Origin: Pseudescherichia sp039594205
GTDB taxonomy: Bacteria; Pseudomonadota; Gammaproteobacteria; Enterobacterales; Enterobacteriaceae
Length of the DNA stretch: 64,000 nucleotides
Direction: 5' to 3'
NCBI GenBank assembly: GCA_039594205.1
Contig: JBCNNW010000006.1
Coordinates: forward strand, 29,455-93,454
The notes under the pieces are model-generated. The model ran no database searches, had not been told where the DNA came from, and worked only from the letters and a program-made list of their open reading frames with translations. The translations under genes and the position numbers were made by a program. Positions 8,541 through 15,568 of the stretch are shown piece after piece (within the stretch, counting starts at the first letter, position 1; the number at the start of each line of letters is the position of its first letter).

Positions 8541-8954
8541 ATGCGTAACTTCGATCTCTCTCCGCTTTATCGTTCTGCCATTGGTTTTGACCGCCTGTTT
8601 AACCTGTTAGAAAACAACCAGAGCCAGAGTAACGGCGGCTATCCTCCGTACAACGTTGAACTCGTTGACGAAAACCACTATCGCATCGCGATTGCCGTGG
8701 CCGGCTTTGCCGAAAGCGAACTGGAGATCACCGCGCAGGACAACCTGCTGGTGGTGAAAGGCGCGCGTGCAACCGAGCAGAAAGAGCGCAGCTATCTCTA
8801 TCAGGGTATCGCCGAACGTAACTTCGAACGTAAATTCCAGATCGCTGAGAACATTCACGTTCGCGGCGCGAATCTGGTCAACGGCCTGCTGTTTATCGAA
8901 CTGGAACGCGTGATCCCGGAAGAGAAAAAACCGCGCCGTATCGAAATTAACTAA
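8541..8954 (+). CDS. ibpA: IbpA, small heat-shock protein
   Basis: ATP-independent holdase that binds aggregating proteins and hands them to DnaK and ClpB. It has 137 residues, exactly the E. coli length. The alpha-crystallin domain spans about residues 36-125, with YRIAIAVAGFAESELEI and the GLLFIELERVIPEE strand. The C-terminal IEI within PRRIEIN is the IxI anchor used for oligomer assembly. Control is by a sigma-32 promoter and a thermometer hairpin, and ibpB follows on the same transcript. Confidence 0.98.
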   Translation: MRNFDLSPLYRSAIGFDRLFNLLENNQSQSNGGYPPYNVELVDENHYRIAIAVAGFAESELEITAQDNLLVVKGARATEQKERSYLYQGIAERNFERKFQIAENIHVRGANLVNGLLFIELERVIPEEKKPRRIEIN

Positions 8955-9035
8955 TTTCCCGGGTCGCCACGGCGGCCCAGATTAACCCTTGCTCGCCGTC
9001 AGGGAGCAGATGCGCGTCACACGATGCGTAGAACA

Positions 9036-9059
9036 TTTCTTGCTTCAAAGAAGGAGAAA
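9036..9059 (+). promoter_or_regulatory. ROSE-type RNA thermometer hairpin in the ibpB leader
   Basis: TTTCT (9036-9040) pairs with AGAAA (9055-9059) and CTTC (9043-9046) with GAAG (9050-9053), leaving a TG opposite G internal loop and a 3-base apical loop. The AAGGAG ribosome site is buried in the right arm, and TTGCT on the left arm is the conserved UYGCU motif. This is a textbook ROSE terminal hairpin. Confidence 0.8.
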
Positions 9060-9063
9060 CACC

Positions 9064-9492
9064 ATGCGTAATTACGATTTATCCCCGCTGCTGCGTCAAT
9101 GGATCGGTTTTGACAAACTGGCCAACGCTCTGCAAAACGCCAGCGAAGGCCAGACCTTCCCGCCCTATAACATCGAGAAGAGCGACGATAACCACTACCG
9201 CATTACCCTTGCGCTAGCCGGTTTCCGTCAGGACGATCTGGAGATCCAGCTGGAGGGCACACGCCTCAGCGTTAAAGGCACCCCGGAAAAACCGGCCAAT
9301 GAGCCAAAGTGGCTGCATCAGGGGCTGGTGATCCAGCCGTTCAGCCTGAGCTTTACCCTGGCCGACCATATGGAGGTCTCCGGTGCCACCTTCAACAACG
9401 GGCTGCTGCATATCGACATCAGCCGCAACGTGCCGGAAGCCATTGCTCCCCAGCGCATTGCCATTAGCGAGCGCCCGGCGCTGAATAGCTAA
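9064..9492 (+). CDS. ibpB: IbpB, small heat-shock protein
   Basis: Partner holdase of IbpA that makes the joint aggregates easier to refold. The ATG at 9064 gives 142 residues, equal to E. coli IbpB, and MRNYDLSPLLRQWIGFDKL is its N-terminus; a longer in-frame opening at 8989 would destroy the leader hairpin. The alpha-crystallin domain covers about 35-125 (NHYRITLALAGFRQDDLEI), and an IAI anchor sits near the end. It has its own thermometer in the 109-base spacer after ibpA, giving separate heat control. A terminator follows. Confidence 0.97.
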   Translation: MRNYDLSPLLRQWIGFDKLANALQNASEGQTFPPYNIEKSDDNHYRITLALAGFRQDDLEIQLEGTRLSVKGTPEKPANEPKWLHQGLVIQPFSLSFTLADHMEVSGATFNNGLLHIDISRNVPEAIAPQRIAISERPALNS

Positions 9493-9504
9493 TCTGCACG
9501 ATGT

Positions 9505-9531
9505 AAAAAGGCCCCGCATGGGGCCTTTTTT
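9505..9531 (+). terminator. Rho-independent terminator after ibpB
   Basis: AAAAAGGCCCC, a GCAT loop and GGGGCCTTTTTT form a strong GC stem with a T tail, 13 bases after the ibpB stop. It ends the heat-shock operon and isolates the ATPase-PIN module downstream. Confidence 0.92.
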
Positions 9532-9594
9532 GTTTTTTGCCAGGCTATGGGGGAAGGGATACACTGACTTCAGACAAGCATTCTGGAGGCTGAA

Positions 9595-10728
9595 ATGTTA
9601 GGCGAAAAACTGGAATTTTCAGGGCTTACCGGCGTTGGCCGTGTTCAGCTGGATCTTGAGCCAGACCAGCATATTTATACCTTTATTGGTGAAAACGGCG
9701 TGGGTAAGACCAAGACCCTCGAGGCGCTGTTTCAGGTCGCTTTTTTAAGTAATAAAGCGGTGGCGGAAATATGGGAGGAATTTGCAGAGCACGACTTTAA
9801 GTTTAACCGCTTTTTCAAGGAAGACTCCCCTGATATTTCTGTAAATCTAAGTTCCGCAAACTGTCGTTATATTGCAAACTGGCATCAAGCATGTTTTTCC
9901 GCAATGGCACATAATCTTCCTGCTGTTTATTTAGGTGCTCAGGCCAGAGGAGTAATAAAAAATAGTGGTATCTCGAAATTACATCTCGGCACGTTAAAGC
10001 AGCGTAGAGAACACTATCTGTCCAATATTATTAGCAAGATGATGACCGACTTTAGCTCTCTCAATATGAGCACCAGTATTGAGGAGTGGTTTATCACCCT
10101 GGCCCGCTCGTCAAATCCCTATCAGAAAAAAGAGGATAACCGGGACGTCGAGATTAAAACGGTGATCCGCCTGCTCTCTGAAATCGATAATCGTATCGAT
10201 CCCGAGTTTATGGAAATTAGCGGGGACGATCGCGTTACTCTGAAAATTGAAAAACAAAAGCGTGAACTGAGCCAACTCAGCTCGGGCTTCGCCTCCATTC
10301 TCAAGCTCATCCAAGCCATTGTCTCCGGCTACGGCTACTTTACCAATGAATCTAACCTGCAAAAGGTAAAAGGTATCGTGTTCATTGATGAGATAGAGAG
10401 CCATCTGCACCTGACCTGGCAGGCGAATATCATCTCGTTGTTAAAAGCGCTTTTCCCTAATACCACGTTCTATATCACTACCCATTCGTCAATCGTCCTG
10501 TCGCAGCTTAAAGAGGGCGAGGCCTACACGCTTTACAGAGACGATGCGGGCACTGTGAAAAGCAGAAAAATTGAAGCACCGAACAAGGCGGCTCTGGTGG
10601 ATATCATGAAAGACGTGTTCAAAGTCGATCTTAACCAGATGAAGCTGGAAAACAGCCATGTTAATGAGCAGCAGGAGGCAAAAAATAATCTTCTTCAGTT
10701 GCTCAAACAGCAGGAGAAAAAATCATGA
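9595..10728 (+). CDS. ABC/SMC-type AAA ATPase, first gene of an ATPase-PIN module
   Basis: A 377-residue cytoplasmic ATPase of the AAA_21/OLD-like kind. The N-terminal strand FSGLTGVGRVQLDLE is followed by Walker A GENGVGKT (32-39), an ABC signature-like LSSG (228-231), Walker B GIVFIDEIES (about 259-268) and an H-loop YITTHSS with His297. The middle 40-220 is helical and was not recognised. The stop overlaps the PIN gene start as ATGA, so the two are translated together. The pair is more AT-rich than its core neighbours and sits between ibpB and yidH, suggesting an insertion. The architecture recalls PARIS or Septu, where an ABC ATPase controls a nuclease. No exact family was identified. Confidence 0.8.
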   Translation: MLGEKLEFSGLTGVGRVQLDLEPDQHIYTFIGENGVGKTKTLEALFQVAFLSNKAVAEIWEEFAEHDFKFNRFFKEDSPDISVNLSSANCRYIANWHQACFSAMAHNLPAVYLGAQARGVIKNSGISKLHLGTLKQRREHYLSNIISKMMTDFSSLNMSTSIEEWFITLARSSNPYQKKEDNRDVEIKTVIRLLSEIDNRIDPEFMEISGDDRVTLKIEKQKRELSQLSSGFASILKLIQAIVSGYGYFTNESNLQKVKGIVFIDEIESHLHLTWQANIISLLKALFPNTTFYITTHSSIVLSQLKEGEAYTLYRDDAGTVKSRKIEAPNKAALVDIMKDVFKVDLNQMKLENSHVNEQQEAKNNLLQLLKQQEKKS

Positions 10729-11189
10729 CAAGGAACGTTTTGCTGGACACTAACTTGCTCATCGCTGCCTTTGATCGGCAGGGAACGACTTCAGCAGAGA
10801 TGAAAAACCTGGCGATAAGTCAGCTTTCAGCGCTTTTGCAGGACCCTGAGGTAAAGCTTTTTATCACACCACTGGTTCGCTATGAAGTTTTACGCGGCAT
10901 CGCATGGCAAAGCACAGACGAGTTCATAACAATGAAAAATACGCTCAAAGGCTTTACCGAACTGGATGTCACACGCGATATCTCTGAGCTGTCGGCTAAC
11001 CTGTTTCGCTTTGATACCTGGTTAGCTCAGCAAGCTAATGACAGAAGCAGAAATGTCGATAAGCGCAAATTCGATGTGTTTCACTACTGTAGCGCCCACT
11101 GTAATAGCCTGGCGTTTTGTTCGAACGATTCTGATATTGGCAAGATCAGAACGCTACATACCGCTTATGAAGAGGCGTTAGCCTGCTGA
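10725..11189 (+). CDS. PIN-domain nuclease, partner of the upstream ATPase
   Basis: A 154-residue PIN-fold protein, a probable metal-dependent ribonuclease. Acidic residues sit where PIN enzymes need them: Asp8 in LLDTNLLIAAF, Glu54 in RYEVLRG, Asp117 in RKFDVFHYCSA and Asp135/Asp137 in CSNDSDI. It starts inside the stop codon of the ATPase gene. No antitoxin of VapB type lies beside it, so the ATPase probably holds or triggers its activity. It could be an abortive-infection effector; this is inferred from architecture only. Confidence 0.8.
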   Translation: MTRNVLLDTNLLIAAFDRQGTTSAEMKNLAISQLSALLQDPEVKLFITPLVRYEVLRGIAWQSTDEFITMKNTLKGFTELDVTRDISELSANLFRFDTWLAQQANDRSRNVDKRKFDVFHYCSAHCNSLAFCSNDSDIGKIRTLHTAYEEALAC

Positions 11190-11234
11190 AACACCGATGT
11201 CGCGCTAACGTCAGATCACCCACAAGGACACCGC

Positions 11235-11582
11235 ATGAAAATTTCTCGCCTCGGTGAAGCGCCGGACTACCGCTTCTCGCTGGCAAACGAGCGCACTTTT
11301 CTCGCCTGGATCCGCACCGCGCTGGGTTTTCTGGCGGCGGGGGTAGGCCTCGATCAGCTCGCCCCGGATTTCGCCACGCCGCTTATTCGCGAGCTGCTGG
11401 CGCTGCTGCTCTGCCTGACCTCCGGTGGGCTGGCGATTTTTGGCTACCTGCGCTGGCTGCGCAATGAGAAGGCGATGCGCCTGAAGCAGGATCTGCCCTA
11501 TACCTATAGCCTGCTGGTGATTAGCATCATGCTGCTCGTTGTTGCCGCGGTGGTGATGGCGCTGGTCCTCTATGCCGGATAG
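11235..11582 (+). CDS. yidH: YidH, DUF202 inner-membrane protein
   Basis: A 115-residue membrane protein nearly identical to E. coli YidH from memory (MKISRLGEAPDYRFSLANER). The DUF202 core RTFLAWIRTALGFLAAGVGLD is followed by two more hydrophobic segments, giving three predicted helices. Function is unknown. Its end overlaps yidG by 11 bases, so the two DUF202 paralogues are co-translated and may form a heteromer. Confidence 0.93.
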   Translation: MKISRLGEAPDYRFSLANERTFLAWIRTALGFLAAGVGLDQLAPDFATPLIRELLALLLCLTSGGLAIFGYLRWLRNEKAMRLKQDLPYTYSLLVISIMLLVVAAVVMALVLYAG

Positions 11583-11943
11583 TCGCAAAGCCCGTCGTGA
11601 GCAGGACCCGGGTCTGCAACCCGAGCGCACGTCGCTTGCCTGGCTGCGCACCCTGCTGGGCTACGGCGCGCTGCTGGTGCTGGCGATAAAGCACAGCGGG
11701 CAGCAGGCTGGCACAGCCTTCTGGGTGGCGATTGCCCTGCTGGCGTCGGTGGCGCTGATCCTGTGGCGCTACACCCTGAAGCGCAACCTGATGGACGTCG
11801 GACGCAGCGACTTCCTGCATCCGTCAGCGGTGCGGGACAAGCTGCTGGTTGCACTGGCGGTGCTCTCGCTGGCGCTGCTGTTTGCCGCCACCCACTTCCA
11901 GCAAATCGCGCTATTTCTTCTCGCAGCGCTACACGCGAGTTAA
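11572..11943 (+). CDS. yidG: YidG, DUF202 inner-membrane protein
   Basis: A 123-residue paralogue of YidH. It starts MPDSRKARREQDPGLQPERTS as in E. coli YidG (120 residues), with the same ERTSLAWLRTLLGYGALL core and three hydrophobic stretches. The overlap with yidH is conserved. Function is unknown. The gene ends just upstream of the glycosidase-like gene on the same strand. Confidence 0.92.
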   Translation: MPDSRKARREQDPGLQPERTSLAWLRTLLGYGALLVLAIKHSGQQAGTAFWVAIALLASVALILWRYTLKRNLMDVGRSDFLHPSAVRDKLLVALAVLSLALLFAATHFQQIALFLLAALHAS

Positions 11944-11994
11944 AAAAGCGTGCTAAAAAATAGCGGTGCATTAACTCATCTTCTCAGGCTAACC

Positions 11995-13080
11995 GTGTAT
12001 AAGTTCTCGATCGCTGCTGCGTTACTGCTTGTTACTTCTGCTGTATATGCTGAGCCGCCGCTGACGGCCGCAGGTTATGCGGCGCAGCTTGGCGTCGGCA
12101 TGGACGTTGACTGGGCGCGCACCGAGCGCGGCATCCGCGAGTTTGACCCGCTAGTGGTGCGGGATTTTGCCGCCCAGGGGATCCGCCATGTCCGCATCCG
12201 GGTAGCGGGCGAGCCGACGGAGGCGCGTCTTATTCATCTGCGTAAGCTGGTAGAAGCCTGCGAGCAGTACGGCGTGATCCCGGTTATCGCTTACCAGGCC
12301 GATGAGTATAAAAACGATCCGAAACCCGAGAATGAAAAAGAGGTAGTGAACTGGTGGATCGCCGTTGCGCACTACTTTGGCAACGGCTCGCCGCAGCTAG
12401 GCTTCGATCTCATTTATGAGCCTGCCGACAAGCTGAACCATAACATCGTCTCGCTTAACCGCGTCTACGAAAAAACCATCAAAGTCATTCATGAGATTAA
12501 CGCCCAGCGGATGATCTTTATCGCGCCGCGCCTGCGGGCCGAGCCGGAAGATCTTGCCAGCCTGAAGCTGCCCGCGCACAGCCAAAATTACCTGCTGGCG
12601 GAGTGGCATATCTTCCCGTGGGGACCGCTAAAGAGTAACGGCAGGTATCCGTGGACATCGGGCACGGCGGCTGAGAAGGCGGCGATTCGTAATCGCATTA
12701 ATAGCGCGTTGCGCTGGCAGCAAAAGACCGGCCACGTTAGCTGGGTAGGCGGCTGGGGCGTTGGGGAATCGAGCCATTTTACCCCCACCGCGTCGCAAAT
12801 GGCCTTTGCCACCTTTATGGCCTGTGAGCTGCAGCAGGCAAAAATTCCTTATGCCATCAATGCCGATACGCAGTTTTACGATGGCGAAGAGGGGGCGTGG
12901 CGTTCCATAGCTGAACCGCTGCTGAAGACAATGATCGCGCCCGTATGTGAAAAGCCCGGCGAGAAGCCGGGCCATCATAATATTAAACAGGCTGCTCGTG
13001 ATGCGGCACGCGCGACGCCAGCGGCAGCCAGCACAGTAAAATCAGCAGCCCCATCAGGGTCATCAGTAAACCCAGACTAG
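11995..13080 (+). CDS. Exported cellulase-like (GH5-type) glycosidase with an antisense-encoded tail
   Basis: A secreted TIM-barrel glycosidase-like protein, 361 residues from the GTG at 11995. That start gives a clean signal peptide, YKFSIAAALLLVTSAVYA; a GTG at 11950 is also in frame. GVGMDVDWARTERGI, LIYEPADKLN (candidate acid/base Glu) and GGWGVGESSHF (candidate nucleophile Glu) fit the GH5/cellulase layout. E. coli has yidF here instead. The last 40 or so residues are Ala/Ser/Pro-rich, read through the emrD terminator and lie antisense to emrD for 98 bases, so the natural stop may have been lost. Confidence 0.7.
   Translation: MYKFSIAAALLLVTSAVYAEPPLTAAGYAAQLGVGMDVDWARTERGIREFDPLVVRDFAAQGIRHVRIRVAGEPTEARLIHLRKLVEACEQYGVIPVIAYQADEYKNDPKPENEKEVVNWWIAVAHYFGNGSPQLGFDLIYEPADKLNHNIVSLNRVYEKTIKVIHEINAQRMIFIAPRLRAEPEDLASLKLPAHSQNYLLAEWHIFPWGPLKSNGRYPWTSGTAAEKAAIRNRINSALRWQQKTGHVSWVGGWGVGESSHFTPTASQMAFATFMACELQQAKIPYAINADTQFYDGEEGAWRSIAEPLLKTMIAPVCEKPGEKPGHHNIKQAARDAARATPAAASTVKSAAPSGSSVNPD
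12949..12972 (-). terminator. Rho-independent terminator of emrD, inside the opposing gene
   Basis: On the minus strand GCCCGGC, a TTCTC loop and GCCGGGC are followed by TTTT, 10 bases after the emrD stop. On the plus strand the same bases encode KPGEKPGHH of the glycosidase-like protein. Confidence 0.7.
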
Positions 13081-14167
13081 ATTGTCCGCCCTGTGGCATC
13101 ATGGCAGAGAGCCATGCCAGCGCGCCGGAACCGATATTCTGTAAGCCGCCCACCAGCGCGCCCGCCGTACCGGCGAGGAACGGGAACGGCTCCATTGCGC
13201 CGCTGGTGGCGAGCGGGAAGAGCATCCCCGCGCCAAAGAAGAACAGCGCCGCCGGGATCAGCAGCGTCCAGACGTTCATCACACCTAACAGGCCCGGGAT
13301 CCACATCATCAGACCGGCCAGCAGGCAGCTCATCACCGACTGCCACATCAGGGTAGAGAAGCGTTTATTCTGGCGTCCGGCGAACCATGCACCAAAGAAG
13401 GCCGCCGGGATCGGCAGAATAAACAGGATGCTGACTACCATGCTGCTTAACCCTAGCCCGGCCCCTAACAGCACGCCGGAGCAGGCCTCAAACACGGCGA
13501 TACCCGCCAGGCCACCGATCAGCATCAGCAGATAGCAGTTGAATGACCCGTTACCGAAAAGCACTTTATAGCTGGTAAGCAGTTTCGTGCGCGGTGCGTC
13601 TGCGGGTCGCGTCTCGGGCATCCAGCGCGCCATGCTGAAGGCAACTATCACGCATAGCACCAGCAGGAAGGCGAAGCAGGCGCGCCATGACCAGAGGGTA
13701 TTCAGCAGGCCGCCAATCAGCGGGGCCAGCAGCGGACTCACCAGGATACCCATGTTTAACAGGCTGTTGGCATGACGAAGCTGGGTACCCTGATACATAT
13801 CGCGCGGTAAGGTTCGCGCCATCACGCCGCCGACGCCTGTGCCGACACCCTGCAACGCGCTGGCCGCGATTAATACGATCAGGCTATGGGTGGTCAGGGC
13901 AACCAGCGTCGCCACCATGAAAATGCCCATGCCCACTAAAATCACCGGGCGGCGTCCTACGCGATCGGAGAGCGGACCATAAAAGAGTTGAGAGACGCCA
14001 TAGGTCAGCAGATAGGCGGCCATCACGCTCTGCACTGCACCGTCACGGACGTGAAAGTCCTTTGCCATGTCAGCAATGGCCGGAATGTAGATGGTTTGCG
14101 CCATCTGACCGACCGCCACCAGTAACACCAGCATCAACAATAAGTTAACGTTCCTTTGTCTTTTCAT
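12983..14167 (-). CDS. emrD: EmrD, MFS multidrug efflux pump
   Basis: A 12-helix proton-driven drug exporter of the DHA1 family in the inner membrane. The ATG at 14167 gives MKRQRNVNLLLMLVLLVAVGQ and 394 residues, the E. coli length; an ATG seven codons upstream is less likely. The loop motif GPLSDRVGRRPVILVG and the antiporter motif (LQGVGTGVGGVMARTL) are present. It converges on the glycosidase-like gene with a 98-base overlap. Confidence 0.95.
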   Translation of the reverse strand: MKRQRNVNLLLMLVLLVAVGQMAQTIYIPAIADMAKDFHVRDGAVQSVMAAYLLTYGVSQLFYGPLSDRVGRRPVILVGMGIFMVATLVALTTHSLIVLIAASALQGVGTGVGGVMARTLPRDMYQGTQLRHANSLLNMGILVSPLLAPLIGGLLNTLWSWRACFAFLLVLCVIVAFSMARWMPETRPADAPRTKLLTSYKVLFGNGSFNCYLLMLIGGLAGIAVFEACSGVLLGAGLGLSSMVVSILFILPIPAAFFGAWFAGRQNKRFSTLMWQSVMSCLLAGLMMWIPGLLGVMNVWTLLIPAALFFFGAGMLFPLATSGAMEPFPFLAGTAGALVGGLQNIGSGALAWLSAMMPQGGQSSLGLLMTLMGLLILLCWLPLASRVPHHEQPV

Positions 14168-14341
14168 GTCGCTGAATACTTTTGCCAAATAAGAGAAATA
14201 AAGAATAAGTGACTGCGCATTGCATAAATGCGCGAGAAATCTACCACAGTACGGCGATAAGTTAAGTATCAGGCTGATGAATGGGCAAGAGTGAAAAGGC
14301 AGGATTTATGAACAATGTTGGCAACTAATATTGCCTGGGTG

Positions 14342-15175
14342 CTACGCCAGGCGTAACAGAATAGCGCCGCAGGCAATGCCCAGCGCAGCAGCGATGCGTC
14401 CGCCAGCAACCCGCTCTTTTAAGAGTAGAAAAGCGATAAGCGCGCCGAAAAGTATCGACGTTTCGCGCAGAGCCGCGACCACGGCCAGCGGAGCCTGGGT
14501 CATGGCCCACAGGGCCAGGCCGTACGATCCCATGGTTCCCGCCCCGCCAAACAGGCCTTTTTTCCAGTGCAGGCGTAGATAGTTGGACGCCTGGCGGCGG
14601 CGCGCCACCATCGCCCAGCAGAGCAGACAGAAGCCGTTCATAAAGAAGGTCCACAGCGTATAGCCCAGCGCGGTGTCAGACAGGCGCACGCCGGTGCCAT
14701 CTACCAGCGTATACCCGGCGATAAAGCAGGCGTTCAACAGCGCCAGCCAGATGCCCTTGCGTGACTGCATGCGGCCATTCAGCGCCATAGCCAGTATCGA
14801 CAGACAGATGACGGCGATACCACTCCAGGCAAGCCACGAAAGCGTATCCCCTAATGCCAGGACGCTAATCAGTGCGACCAGCAGCGGGGCCGTGCCGCGC
14901 ATCAGGGGATAGGTTTGGCTCATATCAGAAACCTGATAGGTTTTTGCCACCAGCACCGTGTACACCACCTGTAACGCGCAGGATACCGCTAAAAAAGGCC
15001 AGCTGGCGGCGGAGGGCTGCGGCGAGAAGGGTAGCAGGATCAGGGCGATAAGCGCCGCGGAGCCGCTAACACCGATCGCGGCGTAGAGTTTATCCGTTCC
15101 CGCTTTTACGATGGCGTTCCAGCTGGCATGCAGCAGGGCGGCGAATAATAGAATGCAGAAAACAGAGAGCGTCAT
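14342..15175 (-). CDS. EamA-type DMT transporter
   Basis: A 277-residue inner-membrane protein with about ten hydrophobic helices in two EamA repeats (about 5-135 and 145-275), the drug/metabolite transporter fold. SASWNAIVKAG-like and LRETSILFGALIAFLLLKERV stretches are typical of the second-repeat exit. The substrate is unknown. In E. coli the emrD-ivbL gap carries istR/tisB; no TisB-like peptide was seen here. Confidence 0.8.
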   Translation of the reverse strand: MTLSVFCILLFAALLHASWNAIVKAGTDKLYAAIGVSGSAALIALILLPFSPQPSAASWPFLAVSCALQVVYTVLVAKTYQVSDMSQTYPLMRGTAPLLVALISVLALGDTLSWLAWSGIAVICLSILAMALNGRMQSRKGIWLALLNACFIAGYTLVDGTGVRLSDTALGYTLWTFFMNGFCLLCWAMVARRRQASNYLRLHWKKGLFGGAGTMGSYGLALWAMTQAPLAVVAALRETSILFGALIAFLLLKERVAGGRIAAALGIACGAILLRLA

Positions 15176-15369
15176 AGGGAATCGGATGATGAATTGTCAT
15201 ACAACTGTAACACTTAACCCTGTTTTAGCCGCGTTTTTGTTTGGCTTTGAAACGTGATCGGTCACACATTTTCACCGCCGCTACGATAAAACGATTGTCA
15301 TGCTGCACCGGCTGTGTTTGTATAAATTCAGCTAATAAATAAACAACACAACATACATACAGGTCCCTA

Positions 15370-15468
15370 ATGAACCCAGCCATGCTGACATCGACTCTAC
15401 TACGCACCGCGCCATCTGCCGCGGTCGTCGTCGTGCGTGTGGTGGTGGTCGTCGGCATAGCGCCGTAG
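15370..15468 (+). CDS. ivbL: IvbL, ilvB operon leader peptide
   Basis: A 32-residue leader whose translation senses charged Val and Leu tRNAs. It reads MNPAMLTSTLLRTAPSAA, then VVVV, R, VVVVV, GIAP, with nine valines in a ten-codon stretch and leucines before it, the same plan and length as E. coli IvbL. Stalling at the valine codons should prevent the attenuator at 15489-15526 from folding. Too short for routine ORF calling, but certain from its pattern and position. Confidence 0.96.
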   Translation: MNPAMLTSTLLRTAPSAAVVVVRVVVVVGIAP

Positions 15469-15488
15469 GGTCCGGAACACACGATTCC

Positions 15489-15526
15489 AAAACCCCGCCG
15501 GCGCAAACCGGGCGGGGTTTTTTGTT
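15489..15526 (+). terminator. Attenuator of the ilvBN operon
   Basis: AAAACCCCGCC (15489-15499) pairs with GGCGGGGTTTT (15511-15521), with a T-rich tail, 20 bases after the ivbL stop and 43 bases before ilvB. This is the expected transcription attenuator controlled by valine and leucine supply. Confidence 0.93.
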
Positions 15527-15568
15527 TAGACCGCCCGGAAAGCCGGCCCAGAAGAAAAGGACTGGAGC

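Noticed and set aside
15248..15261. GTGATCGGTCAC palindrome upstream of ivbL as a CRP site
   Set aside because: The half-sites are only four bases apart instead of six, so it does not fit the CRP consensus, although ilvB is CRP-linked in E. coli.
14168..15369. Possible tisB/istR toxin-antitoxin locus, present between emrD and ivbL in E. coli
   Set aside because: No TisB-like short hydrophobic peptide was found; the interval is filled by the EamA transporter.
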